From: Methylobacter sp. S3L5C
GTDB taxonomy: Bacteria; Pseudomonadota; Gammaproteobacteria; Methylococcales; Methylomonadaceae
Assembly (NCBI RefSeq): GCF_022788635.1
Contig: NZ_CP076024.1
Span: 1,240,001 to 1,304,000, forward strand
DNA length: 64,000 nucleotides
Reading direction: 5' to 3'
The notes beneath the pieces were generated by a model, which ran no database searches, was not told the origin of the DNA, and saw only the letters and a list, made by a program, of their open reading frames with translations. Of this stretch, positions 16,629 through 26,136 are shown in pieces. A program made the position numbers and the translations under genes. Each line of letters begins with the position of its first letter. Position 1 is the stretch's first letter.

Positions 16629-18581
16629 ATGAATAGTGTCCAAAATAAACGCATTTTAATTTTTTTATTAGCATCTATCGGGCTGATAGCTTTTCCGCAT
16701 ATTAACCATATTCCAAAAGCCGTTTTCGCTTTTTTTTATCTATTGTTAAGTTGGCGTTTTATCGGTATCTGGAAACAAAACTGGCTACCCAATAAATCGG
16801 TCATTTTTTTTCTGACAGTCTGCGGGCTGGCTCTGCTGTATAGTCAATATCATGGCGTTTTTGGACGAGATGCCGGAACCCGCTTGTTTGTTACTGCCCT
16901 GGCATTGAAGTTATTGGAGATTAAGTCAGAACGTGATCTTTATTTAATCACCTATCTGGCTTTTATCGTTGCCGCTTCACAGTTTCTTTATGAGCAAAGT
17001 CTGTTGATGGCCGCTTATATTTTATTTGTTTGCAGTATATTGTTGGCGACCTTGGTTTGTCTCAACAGCACCAAGCCGCAGCCATTTTTAGCGTTAAAAA
17101 CAGCCGGTATTATTCTCGTTCAGGCCATCCCCATGGCAGTGATTTTGTTTATATTGTTTCCTCGGGTGGAGGCGCCAAAATGGATGCTGTTTAACGAAAA
17201 GCATCAAGCTAAAGCCGGTTTGAGCGATAGCATGGAACCTGGCTCTATCAGCGACTTGGGCATGTCGGATGAACTGGTTTTCAGGGTTAAATTTACGGGA
17301 GCACTGCCACCGCCAGCGCAACGTTATTGGCGAGGGCCGGTTTTGTCATATACCGATGGTAAAAAGTGGACTCAGGTAAAAGACCTGCGTTTCAGGCCGT
17401 TTTTAAATAAACCGGTTTTTACCGGGTCATCGTATCAATACACTCTGTTAATGGAGCCGCAAGATAAAAATTGGGTTTTTGCACTGGAAATGCCGGCAGA
17501 CTATGCTTTGCCGTTAAGCCAAAATGCAAATTATCAGCTGGTTACCTTGGATAATCCCGATAAACGTACTGAATATAAAATCACTTCTTATCCTGGTTAT
17601 AACACCGGTACTATTACGCGTGCCGAATATAAAGACGCTACGCAATTACCAGGTGATCCATCTGACAAAATTAAACAGCTGGTTAAACAATTACACGGAT
17701 TTGATAGCACGTCCGATTATTTTATTAACGAGTTGTTAAACCATTTCAGAAAGGAGGATTTTCATTACACCTTAACGCCGCCCTTGATGGAAGAAAATCC
17801 GCTTGAAACCTTCTTGTTTGAAACCCGTTACGGGTTTTGCAGCCATTATGCCGCCGCTTTTGTTTATTTGCTACGGGTTGCCAATATTCCTGCCCGCGTG
17901 GTTACCGGTTACCAGGGAGGGGAGCTTAACAACGTCGGTAATTTTTTGGAAATACGTCAAGCTGATGCGCATGCCTGGGCAGAAGTCTGGCTGGAAAATA
18001 AAGGCTGGGTTCGATTTGATCCCACCGCAGCCATTGCACCGGAAAGAATTGAGCGAAATATCAATATAGACCAGCTTATGCCTGGGGGCGTCATTAACTA
18101 TATGCCGACCGATGCTGCGCAAGCGGCTTTTAACTGGCTAAAACAGAGTCGCCAATTGTGGAGCAATATTGACTATCACTGGCAACGTTGGGTTATTAAT
18201 TACGATAATAAAAACCAATCCGGATTCTTGTCATCCTTAGGCATTACTGACATCAAAGCCATGCTTTACTGGATGGTTGGAAGCATAGGTTTAATAACTG
18301 CCCTGCTAAGTTGGTTGTTGTTATATCAAAAACAACAAGCCATTGATCCGGTAGTGCGGCTTTATAATCGATTTTGTCAGAAAATTGCCAAACGTGGCTT
18401 ACTCAGAGGCCCATGTGAAGGGGCTAAAGATTTTGCCGGGAGAGTTAAAATAAAGTTGCCTGAAAAAGCAACGTTGATTGATCAGATTACTGATCTTTTT
18501 ATCAAGCTACATTACGGTAAAAATCCAACCCCTGATGATTTTAAGTTATTCAAAAAACGGGTTAAAAGCTTTAAAATTTAA
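16629..18581 (+). CDS. TgpA-like membrane transglutaminase (DUF3488/DUF4129)
   Basis: About 650 residues from ATG 16629; an earlier in-frame GTG is inside the DUF58 gene and unlikely. The N-terminal third contains several membrane helices (ILIFLLASIGLIAFPHINHI, AAYILFVCSILLATLV, LVQAIPMAVILFILFP). The large periplasmic part holds the transglutaminase core: Cys in RYGFCSHYAAAFVYLLR, His in ADAHAWAEVWL and Asp in WVRFDPTAAI. A last helix (MLYWMVGSIGLITALLSWLL) precedes a cytoplasmic DUF4129-like tail. It lies 4 bases after the DUF58 stop. TgpA proteins are periplasmic transglutaminases or proteases acting with MoxR/DUF58. It is likely still expressed if IS copy 1 is not polar. Confidence 0.88.
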   Translation: MNSVQNKRILIFLLASIGLIAFPHINHIPKAVFAFFYLLLSWRFIGIWKQNWLPNKSVIFFLTVCGLALLYSQYHGVFGRDAGTRLFVTALALKLLEIKSERDLYLITYLAFIVAASQFLYEQSLLMAAYILFVCSILLATLVCLNSTKPQPFLALKTAGIILVQAIPMAVILFILFPRVEAPKWMLFNEKHQAKAGLSDSMEPGSISDLGMSDELVFRVKFTGALPPPAQRYWRGPVLSYTDGKKWTQVKDLRFRPFLNKPVFTGSSYQYTLLMEPQDKNWVFALEMPADYALPLSQNANYQLVTLDNPDKRTEYKITSYPGYNTGTITRAEYKDATQLPGDPSDKIKQLVKQLHGFDSTSDYFINELLNHFRKEDFHYTLTPPLMEENPLETFLFETRYGFCSHYAAAFVYLLRVANIPARVVTGYQGGELNNVGNFLEIRQADAHAWAEVWLENKGWVRFDPTAAIAPERIERNINIDQLMPGGVINYMPTDAAQAAFNWLKQSRQLWSNIDYHWQRWVINYDNKNQSGFLSSLGITDIKAMLYWMVGSIGLITALLSWLLLYQKQQAIDPVVRLYNRFCQKIAKRGLLRGPCEGAKDFAGRVKIKLPEKATLIDQITDLFIKLHYGKNPTPDDFKLFKKRVKSFKI

Positions 18582-20990
18582 TCACTTTTCCATGGCAATT
18601 TTTAATGCATCATCAACCTTTTCGAGCCAGATAAACTGTAGTTGATTTCTTACCGCTTCAGGTATTTCTTCAAAGTCTCTTTGGTTGCGTGCCGGAAGCA
18701 TGACTGTTTTTATGCCTGCCCTGGCAGCGGCAATGACTTTCTCTTTAATGCCGCCGACCGGCAATACCAGTCCACGCAAACTAATTTCCCCGGTCATGGC
18801 AATATCGTTTTGTACAATCCGTTCAGAAAACGCGGAATAAAGGGCAGTGAACATTGCGACACCGGCGCTGGGGCCATCTTTAGGAATCGCACCTGCCGGT
18901 ACATGAACATGAATGTCATTTTTTTCAAACATTTCCTGGGATAAGCCCAGCTCATGGGCACGTGACTTAACCAGACTTAATGCAGCCTGGGCACTTTCTT
19001 TCATGACATCGCCCAATTGTCCGGTAAGAATCAGCTTGCCGTTTCCGGGAACACGGGCGGCTTCAATAAAAAGAATGTCGCCGCCAACCGGAGTCCACGC
19101 CAGTCCTGTCGCAACGCCCGGAACACTGGTGCGCATGGCGACGTCCCTTTCAAATTTTTTTGGTCCCAGAATCCCGGGAAGTTGTTCGCTATCGATTTGC
19201 TCATTAACGATAATACCTTCAGCAATACGCATGGCTACACGGCGAAATACCGAGCCGATTTCACGTTCCAAATTTCTGCAACCGGCTTCGCGGGTATAAT
19301 CCTGAATAATGGTTTCTATGGCCTGGTCGGTGATGGAACATTGTTCTGCGGTGAGACCGTTTGTTTCCAATTGCCGGTTTACCAGATAACGCCTTGCTAT
19401 CTGTGCTTTTTCATCCAGGGTATAACCGGATAATTCGATGACTTCCATCCGATCGCGCAGCGGTATTGGTACGCTGTCCAGTACATTGGCCGTGCCAATG
19501 AACATGACATGACTTAGATCAAATGGCACGGAAAGATAATTATCGCGAAAGCTTGAGTTCTGCTCCGGGTCCAATACTTCCAGCAAGGCTGAAGAGGGAT
19601 CACCCTGAAATCCTGACCCGAGTTTATCCATTTCATCAAGCATAAATACCGGATTATTGGTGCCTGCTTTCAGAATGGATTGAATAATATTACCCGGCAG
19701 CGCGCCAATATAAGTGCGTCGGTGCCCACGGACTTCAGCTTCGTCATGCGTGCCGCCCAGACTGGTACGGATAAATTCACGGCCGGTAGCACGGGCTATA
19801 CTGCGTCCCAAAGAAGTCTTGCCGACTCCTGGTGGTCCGACAAAACATAAAATAGGACTTTTGCCATTCGGATTCAGTTTGCGCACAGCCAAAAATTCGA
19901 GTATTCGCTGCTTTATTTTATCCAGGCCGTAATGATCTTCATTAAGAATTTCCCTCGCTTTTGCTATATCAATAGCGCCTGTACTCGCGACCGACCAAGG
20001 CAATTCTGTCAGCCAATCAAGATAGGTGCGAATCATTGAGTATTCACCACTGGCATCCGGCATGTGCTGTAAGCGCCCGAGTTCCTTGCGTGCTTGTTTT
20101 TCTACCTCTTCAGGCATCTTGGCTGCACTAATGGCGTTACTGATTTCTTCAATTTCGGCAGTATGTCCTTCTCCTTCACCCAATTCCTTTTGGATAGCCT
20201 TCATTTGCTCCCGCAACACGAATTCACGTTGCTGCTGACCCATGGTTTCCTGGGTTTTCTCGCTAATTTTGTTGGAAAGTTTTAATACTTCAAGCCGATA
20301 ATTAAGCAGCTCCAGAAGCTTGTCAATACGTTCCTGTATGGTAAACAGAACCAGTATTTCTTGTTTCTCTTCAGGTTTTAAAATCAGGTAACTGGCAATC
20401 AGATCGGCCAACACTGTTGGTGAGGTAATGGATTGAATAGCCCCTATCAGTTCATTAGGTGCTTGTTGCGTTTGCGCCAGTACTTCCAGTGCTTTTTGTT
20501 TGAGTGTTATGACTCGCGCTTCCACATCCTTGGAGCTTATTTCCTGCTCTTCATAAAGCTCGATACGGGCGACAAGAAATGGGTAGCCCGGCAAAAATTC
20601 CTTTACCCGAAAGCGCTGTACACCCTGACAAACGACATGATGGGAGTTATCAGGAGCCGTCAGGTAGCGCAAAATTTCCGCTACAGTACCAACTGTATGG
20701 AGATCATCGCCCTCAGGTTCTTCATCCTGGTCACGTAGTTGCATGATCAGGCCGATCGGTTTCTCGGAACGTACTGCTTGCTGCACTGCTGCAACAGAGC
20801 GTATGCGACCTATCACCAGGGGAGAGACGTTTTGCGGAAAAAGTACGGTACCTCGCATGGGTACAATAATCAGTGCATCATCAGGAATAGGTGGGGATGA
20901 CAACGGAGTTTCCTGCTTTATCTCCTGATTTGACTCTTCCGTATCCATTGATAACCCAAGCAGCCTGTTTTTTATATCCTTGATATGCAT
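18582..20990 (-). CDS. lon: ATP-dependent protease Lon
   Basis: 802 residues, full length. The LonA N-terminal substrate-binding domain (about 35-235, starting LIIVPMRGTVLFPQNVSPLV) is followed by a coiled helical region, an AAA+ module with Walker A FVGPPGVGKTSLG (about 370) and FMLDEMDKLGSGF (Walker B), and the peptidase domain with the Ser-Lys dyad: Ser in PKDGPSAGVAMF (about 708) and Lys in PVGGIKEKVIAA (about 749). Lon degrades misfolded and regulatory proteins. The ATG at 20990 has AAGGA 6 bases upstream. The upstream hsp20 stop is 9 bases away, so both are probably one heat-shock transcript. The gene converges on tgpA with no gap. Confidence 0.96.
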   Translation of the reverse strand: MHIKDIKNRLLGLSMDTEESNQEIKQETPLSSPPIPDDALIIVPMRGTVLFPQNVSPLVIGRIRSVAAVQQAVRSEKPIGLIMQLRDQDEEPEGDDLHTVGTVAEILRYLTAPDNSHHVVCQGVQRFRVKEFLPGYPFLVARIELYEEQEISSKDVEARVITLKQKALEVLAQTQQAPNELIGAIQSITSPTVLADLIASYLILKPEEKQEILVLFTIQERIDKLLELLNYRLEVLKLSNKISEKTQETMGQQQREFVLREQMKAIQKELGEGEGHTAEIEEISNAISAAKMPEEVEKQARKELGRLQHMPDASGEYSMIRTYLDWLTELPWSVASTGAIDIAKAREILNEDHYGLDKIKQRILEFLAVRKLNPNGKSPILCFVGPPGVGKTSLGRSIARATGREFIRTSLGGTHDEAEVRGHRRTYIGALPGNIIQSILKAGTNNPVFMLDEMDKLGSGFQGDPSSALLEVLDPEQNSSFRDNYLSVPFDLSHVMFIGTANVLDSVPIPLRDRMEVIELSGYTLDEKAQIARRYLVNRQLETNGLTAEQCSITDQAIETIIQDYTREAGCRNLEREIGSVFRRVAMRIAEGIIVNEQIDSEQLPGILGPKKFERDVAMRTSVPGVATGLAWTPVGGDILFIEAARVPGNGKLILTGQLGDVMKESAQAALSLVKSRAHELGLSQEMFEKNDIHVHVPAGAIPKDGPSAGVAMFTALYSAFSERIVQNDIAMTGEISLRGLVLPVGGIKEKVIAAARAGIKTVMLPARNQRDFEEIPEAVRNQLQFIWLEKVDDALKIAMEK

Positions 20991-20999
20991 AAGAAATCC

Positions 21000-21401
21000 T
21001 TATATTTTCCGCAATGAAATTAATAAACAACCGTTTACAAATTCACGAGTACCAATTTCAAAATGGCCTGCGGGCATTTCAATGCGCCGTTCAAAGCGTC
21101 CATAGGGAATTTCCAGACGCCGAATATGCGCTTCTGAGTTGACAGGTAGACGCCGCTGCCCGTTTACCATTAAATGATTACCTTCCAGAGTTACGCTTAG
21201 ATGTTCCGGGGCAACGCCAGGTAGTGCGATCATAATTGTGAATTCATAATTGGTTTCGTAGATATCAACCGGCGGCTCCCACGTGGGGTGCCTGACGTTA
21301 ATAACTGCAGGTCTAAAGAATTGTCGGTGCAGCCTGTCAGCCCGATCCACTATTTCGCAAGCTTCCGCCCACATCCAGGTTTCAAGATCACGTATTGGCA
21401 T
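21000..21401 (-). CDS. Small heat-shock protein (Hsp20/alpha-crystallin family)
   Basis: A 133-residue protein whose core spans an alpha-crystallin domain: WEPPVDIYETNYEFTIMIAL, PGVAPEHLSVTLEGNHLMVNG, GRFERRIEMPAGHFE and the C-terminal NGCLLISLRKI with the short I/L-x-I/L-type tail. It begins MPIRDLETWMWAEACEIVDR. Such proteins hold unfolded clients for refolding or degradation. Its position directly ahead of lon suggests a joint holdase/protease heat-shock unit. A loose sigma-32-like pair upstream has a wrong spacing, so the control mechanism is not shown by the sequence. Confidence 0.9.
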   Translation of the reverse strand: MPIRDLETWMWAEACEIVDRADRLHRQFFRPAVINVRHPTWEPPVDIYETNYEFTIMIALPGVAPEHLSVTLEGNHLMVNGQRRLPVNSEAHIRRLEIPYGRFERRIEMPAGHFEIGTREFVNGCLLISLRKI

Positions 21402-21695
21402 AAGGTGTTTATCTTAGGTTGTCGATTCACAAGTCACTAGGCTTAAAGCTATGGTGATTTAATTTAAGCTTTTTTTTCAAAGAGTCAATGACTATGTTGG
21501 CTATAGCTGATGAATATTAATTTTGTTTAAAATGTTCAGCCATTAACGCAACCGGCAGTTGTCCAAATTCTGCCGGCCATTAAAGATGGGAGATATCTGG
21601 ATGCTGTCATTCAGATTTGAACATGTTAGTATTATTGATAATTTTTGCGGCTCACATAAGCGTAGTACCCTGTTTTTTAAAGGATGTTTAATATA

Positions 21696-22727
21696 ATGGA
21701 AAAAACAAATTCAGACTTTTGGATGAAAGTAAAACTTATACTTTTTGGGATATTCTCAATAACCACACTTATTCTTCTTTACTATTCTTTATTCATTGTT
21801 CTTGTGTCATTGATAGGAATTGGGCTTGGCGTATTGGTTGCGCCAATTCTTTCCTTTGCAAGATACCGATTTAATATCCCTCGGGCCATGAGCGCCCTAC
21901 TTTGTCTTATTGTGTTTATTATTGTTATTGGTGGAGCAAGTTTTGGCATTTGGTACTTGGTCTCGGATCAAGCAGAAAACCTTTCCGAGCGCATACCAGA
22001 AATTTCAGCGAATCTAAAGAGTCGGCTTTCGTCACTTTTCATAAAACATTCGGCAGTCCAGGCTCAGCTTGAAGGTCTGAATGTTGCCGCTACCGCACAA
22101 AGTATTGCAGCATTTTTTTTAAAGGGTCTGCAAAACAGCTTTTCCGCAACCAGCGGATTTCTGTTTGCTTTGATTATCGGTCTGTACACATCGGTCTCTC
22201 TGGATACTTATTTTGCGGCAGTTGTTCGTGCCTTTCCTGAAAATTCCCGGGATAAAGCAAGCGCTATTCTCAGTCAATGTGCCATAACACTCAGACTCTG
22301 GTTTCGTGCACAAATGATAGACATGATTATTCTGGGCTTTATGACAGCGTTTGGTTTATGGCTTGTCGGTGTCGATTATTGGGCTTTATATGGACTTCTT
22401 ACGGCAATATTTGGCATTATTCCGTATCTCGGAACCCTGATTGTCCTCGCTTGCGCATCACTGATTACCTTGACATCCGAACCCTCGCTGGTTATTTGGG
22501 TTATTGCTGTTTTTGTTATCGTCCAACAGATCGAGGGTAATATTATTCTTCCAATGCTCATGAAAGGTCAGGTTGAGCTACCTGAAGTACCACTGCTGAT
22601 TTTTATTTTACTTTTGGGCTCATGGCTTGGTATTGTCGGCGTTTTCCTTGCTCCTCCGTTCTTTGCCATTATTAAAGTTTTATATGTGGAGCTTTATCTT
22701 CCTCGGGTTGGCGAGGAGATCGGCTGA
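21696..22727 (+). CDS. AI-2E family (PerM/TqsA-like) membrane permease
   Basis: About 343 residues with seven to eight hydrophobic segments: paired N-terminal helices (LILFGIFSITTLILLYYSLF, IVLVSLIGIGLGVLVAPIL), a third (ALLCLIVFIIVIGGASFGIW), a soluble loop rich in A/Q/L (about 100-150), and the conserved C-terminal block (IPYLGTLIVLACASLITL, VQQIEGNIILPMLMKGQVEL, LLIFILLLGSWLGIVGVFLA PP). The PMLMKGQVELPEV stretch is typical of the family. Members export or exchange small molecules, quorum signals or ions, but substrates are mostly unproven. ATG 21696 (MEKTNSDFW) is preferred over 21684 because AAAGGA sits 11 bases ahead of it but overlaps the earlier ATG. It is not in an operon. Confidence 0.88.
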   Translation: MEKTNSDFWMKVKLILFGIFSITTLILLYYSLFIVLVSLIGIGLGVLVAPILSFARYRFNIPRAMSALLCLIVFIIVIGGASFGIWYLVSDQAENLSERIPEISANLKSRLSSLFIKHSAVQAQLEGLNVAATAQSIAAFFLKGLQNSFSATSGFLFALIIGLYTSVSLDTYFAAVVRAFPENSRDKASAILSQCAITLRLWFRAQMIDMIILGFMTAFGLWLVGVDYWALYGLLTAIFGIIPYLGTLIVLACASLITLTSEPSLVIWVIAVFVIVQQIEGNIILPMLMKGQVELPEVPLLIFILLLGSWLGIVGVFLAPPFFAIIKVLYVELYLPRVGEEIG

Positions 22728-23293
22728 ATCGTCGATCTAAATCAGTGGCAATTAACGGCTAAAATCGTTTTTGTTACGGGAAAGGATATTAATGCCTTAA
22801 GCCCAAGCTTCCATGGGTTTTTTAATAATTGAGCAGGCGTTTGACTTTAGCGTGTCAAGAGCATGTTTATAAAATAATTATTTTTTTGTATGTTTTAGTA
22901 ACCCGAAGCGCGAGCAAAAAACTCTAAAAGATATTTTGGCTTATCATAAACGATCTGTTTTCGGGTTCAAAAAATCGCGGCGCATCAGACGAATCATTTG
23001 TTGTTATACTTAATCAGAGAGTACTTCTGGCGTGTATTCCGTGACTTCGGCAAGTCCATTCCAGCATCACTGACTATATTGCAGATAAGGTAGATATTAC
23101 TTAAGTCAATTATATTGAGTTGTTACATTTTGTTACAATTAATAAATTGTAGATAAAAAAGATACATTATATATTTATGCCTCTGTAAATAGTAATTATC
23201 ACCAAGCTTTATTAAAAATATTTTATTTTTTAATATTTTCATAATGAGAGTGGCTATTTTTTTAGAGTAACTTAAATAAAGGAATTAGATAAA
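22728..23293. other. Non-coding interval before the PEP-CTERM-like gene
   Basis: 566 bp, AT-rich towards the right. It contains TTGTTACGGGAAAGGATA near 22771, which recurs at about 25990-26007. No gene or strong terminator is seen. The right part should hold the promoter of the exported-protein gene that starts at 23294; no sigma-54 site is recognised. Confidence 0.5.
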
Positions 23294-23325
23294 ATGACCA
23301 AGAAATTAATAGTAGCTTTGATAAT

Positions 23326-24257
23326 AGACATCTTTCCTAAATAATTGACATAGAATTTGGCTTTGATAGGGTTAAAATAGCGATCTACCTCTGAAAACAC
23401 GGATAGCCATGACTCCTTATGCCCAATTGCCAAGACACAAGCCTGAAGAATTTTTAAGGACTGTCGGCCTGTCACCAGAAGATTTTCTGCATCTTCACGG
23501 TAAGCTGGTGACTTACCTGGACGAACAAAAAGTCCTTAATCCACTGACTAGACGGGGACGAAAAGACTCCAAGATGGCTTTGGAAGACCGCTTGTTACTG
23601 ACACTCTATTATCTTCGTCACTATCCGACGTTGATAAATCTGGCTGCGGTCTTCGACATCAGCGAATCGTATTGCCATAAAATCTATACTCGCACTGTAA
23701 GACTATTGATCAAAATCGAAAAACTGCCCAACCGCAAAGCACTGTTGGAAGATCCCGCAGCTACCGTGGTCATTGATGTTTCGGAGCAGCCTATCGAGCG
23801 CCCTGTTAAAAACCAGAAAGCGTACTTTTCAGGAAAAAAAACGCCACACGATCAAAGTCCAACTCGTGATCTGCCTATTGACGATGACTATACTCTCCGT
23901 AGTGATAGGTAAAGGTCAACAGCATGATTTTTCGATCTTCAAAGATAGCCGTCTATTGTTACATCCTGATGCCCTGTTGTTGGCGGATTCCGGATACCAA
24001 GGGATAAAGAAACACCATCAGAACTCGACTCTACCGGTTAAAAAGAAAAAAGGCCAACCGCTTTCGGCAGAAGACAAAGCCGATAATAAGGCACTATCAA
24101 AACAGCGTATTTTTATTGAGCATGTTAATCGCCGATGCAAAATTTTCAGGATTGCCAAAGATGTTTATCGGGGCAAACACAAGCATTACTCCTTGACATG
24201 GAATTTAGTGGCTGCTCTTGTTAACTTACGCTATGGCTGTATTTAGGAAAGATGTCT
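23326..24257 (+). mobile_element. IS5-family (ISL2-like) insertion sequence, copy 2 (932 bp)
   Basis: Same ends and length as copy 1, with AAT at 23323-23325 and 24258-24260. It inserted within codons for the signal peptide of the PEP-CTERM-like gene, in the same orientation. Confidence 0.92.
23409..24246 (+). CDS. IS5-family transposase in two overlapping frames (copy 2)
   Basis: Frame 1 spans 23409-23912 and frame 2 is open 23773-24246. The encoded sequences are the same as in copy 1, including the A8 frame junction, so the same shift would be needed for a full DDE protein. The catalytic residues are as described for copy 1. Confidence 0.85.
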
Positions 24258-24790
24258 AATGTTTGTCGGATTTGTAGAAGCCCAAGCATCCAATTTGGTA
24301 AATAACGGGGATTTCAGTCAAGGTGCCACAGGTTGGACAATAATCAGTCCAATCCATAATTATGGATTGAGTGCTCAAGGCTGGTATGACGGCGCGTATA
24401 AAAACAATCCCGATACTTTTTCTCAAGCTATAAACACAATAGCAGGAGATAAATATACATTATCCTATACGTTCTCCACAGTGACAAATCAAGCAGGTTT
24501 GATTTTCAAATCTATATGGAATGGTACCGCGATTCAGACAATTACAACTCCTAACACGACTCCCACAACATATACTTTCACTGATCTACTTGCCACGAGT
24601 AATTCTACAGTGCTAAGTTTCGTAAGTGGGAACGATCCCTATTTTAACCTTCTGCAAAATATCAGTTTGACACAACAACCTTCAGCAGTACCCGTTCCAG
24701 CAGCAATCTGGATGTTTGCTACTGGCTTGCTGGGCTTTGGTGCAATGCGTAAAAAGGTTCAAGCTTAAAACTGATATTACGCCAAGGATT

Positions 24791-24820
24791 AAAGCCATCT
24801 CATAAAAGGTGGCTTTTTTA
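24791..24820 (+). terminator. Rho-independent terminator after the PEP-CTERM-like gene
   Basis: AAAGCCATCT pairs with AGGTGGCTTT (one G-T wobble) around a short loop and runs into six Ts. It lies about 25 bases past the stop at 24768. Confidence 0.8.
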
Positions 24821-24992
24821 TATCCTGCTGATTTAAAAGTAATTGAACACTAGATAAAACGATATATCCCCGCTGATTTATCTTGATGAAATATTAATAG
24901 AACCTGTATGACTATAACGGACATTCAAAAATTATAGCGTACATAATGACATTCTTTAGGAAATGCATACCTGTAAAACTCATCATCAAATT

Positions 24993-25952
24993 TTAATGGC
25001 TAAAATCGCTTATTGCTCCTGATGTAAAAAAACTATGCGAACAAACCATACGGTTTCTGCCTTTTTGCTTCGCCTGATAAAGCCGCTTGTCTACTTCGTC
25101 AATAAAGCCTATTAGTTCATCTGCATGAGTTGGAATAATGGTAGCAACTCCAAGGCTGACGGTCAGTATTTGACTAACCAGGGACTTTTCATGAGGTATC
25201 TGTTTTTTAAAAATCAAGCTGCGGCATCTTTCAGCCACCATTTTAGCTGATTTTGCATCCGTTTCGGGTAGAACCAACACAAATTCTTCTCCGCCAAAAC
25301 GGGCAAAAAAATCTCGAGGCCGAGTTCCAGCCGAATTTAGGGTTTTTGCTACACGCTTTAAACAATCATCTCCCTGAATATGCCCATATTGATCGTTATA
25401 CTGCTTAAAATAATCAATATCGAACATGATTAATGAAAGCGGTTGATTATTACGTTTTGCATTGACCCATTCCACTTCCATAATAGAATCGAACATGCGT
25501 CGATTGGCGACGCCGGTTAATCCGTCTTTAAAAGAAAATTCATGTAGTTCTTTCTGGAGGCCAAGTAGTTTTTCCTCATTTTTTTTCCGCTCACTGATGT
25601 CAAACATAAATCCGACCAGAGAATCAACACTACCTTCTTCGTTACGAACTACATGCACCACATCACGGATCCAAACGTAATCGCCATTCTTGGTAAGTGC
25701 ACGATAATCTGCCTCGTGGTCGATTCCGGCTTGTGATTGAGCAACGCAAAAATTAACAACTTCGTCTCTGTCTTCGGGGTGCATTCTTTCTGCCCAGTTT
25801 TCTACGCTCACCCAACTCGCAGGTAACCAGCCCAGCAAGCTTTCTATCTGGGGTCCGATGTAAGCGAACTGCATGGTATTCCAGTCCAGTTTCCATGGAA
25901 TTGCTTTTGTGGATTCCAACAGGGTTTTGTATACACTATTGTCACTTTCCAT
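24993..25952 (-). CDS. PAS-domain diguanylate cyclase
   Basis: About 319 residues from ATG 25952 (MESDNSVYKTLLESTKAIPW); the frame extends upstream to 25988. A PAS sensor region with PAC (about 15-130) contains FAYIGPQIESLLGWLP and ends in MFDISERKKNEEKL, followed by a short coiled coil and a GGDEF domain (about 150-310). The active site is FGGEEFVLVLP, with substrate-binding FDIDYFKQYNDQYGH. An RPRD motif five residues ahead of GGEEF is the product-inhibition I-site. It makes cyclic di-GMP from two GTP in response to a PAS signal and probably influences biofilm or polysaccharide traits. No membrane helix, so cytoplasmic. Monocistronic. Confidence 0.9.
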   Translation of the reverse strand: MESDNSVYKTLLESTKAIPWKLDWNTMQFAYIGPQIESLLGWLPASWVSVENWAERMHPEDRDEVVNFCVAQSQAGIDHEADYRALTKNGDYVWIRDVVHVVRNEEGSVDSLVGFMFDISERKKNEEKLLGLQKELHEFSFKDGLTGVANRRMFDSIMEVEWVNAKRNNQPLSLIMFDIDYFKQYNDQYGHIQGDDCLKRVAKTLNSAGTRPRDFFARFGGEEFVLVLPETDAKSAKMVAERCRSLIFKKQIPHEKSLVSQILTVSLGVATIIPTHADELIGFIDEVDKRLYQAKQKGRNRMVCSHSFFTSGAISDFSH

Positions 25953-26136
25953 TTCTTTTCCCACTTCCATCATTATTTTTAACTTCAATTTGTTACGGGA
26001 AAGGATACCAACGTCTTACAACAGATATTTGAATGTAAGTCTCAGGTATATTCTAATTCATTTATATAACTTATCAGCCTCCCTTAAACTAAAATAGGCT
26101 ATGATAATTAATCAAACTGACCTATCAGGATAATTT

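Larger units (their letters stand above)
23294..24768 (+). pseudogene. PEP-CTERM-like exported protein, signal peptide split by IS copy 2
   Basis: ATG 23294 has AAAGGA upstream and reads MTKKLIVALI, then meets the IS. Joined across one AAT duplication, the gene reads MTKKLIVALIMFVGFVEAQA-SNLVNNGDFSQG, a clean Sec signal peptide of about 20 residues followed by a mature domain of about 160. NLVNNGDFSQGATGWTI resembles the opening strand of carbohydrate-binding/DUF642-like jelly-roll proteins. The C-terminus SAVPVPAAIWMFATGLLGFG-AMRKKVQA is a PEP-CTERM-variant sorting signal: PxP motif, hydrophobic helix, basic tail, recognised by exosortase. The IS leaves a new ATG at 24259 (MFVGFVEAQAS), which lacks the basic n-region, so export is probably lost. 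Confidence 0.88.

Noticed and set aside
21450-21485. CTTTGAAA ... CACCAT as a sigma-32 promoter for hsp20-lon
   Set aside because: The spacing between the two parts is about 18 bases, longer than a sigma-32 promoter allows.
22797-22825. CCCAAGCTTCCATGGG followed by TTTTTT as a terminator for the AI-2E permease
   Set aside because: The stem has only four clean pairs, too weak to call.
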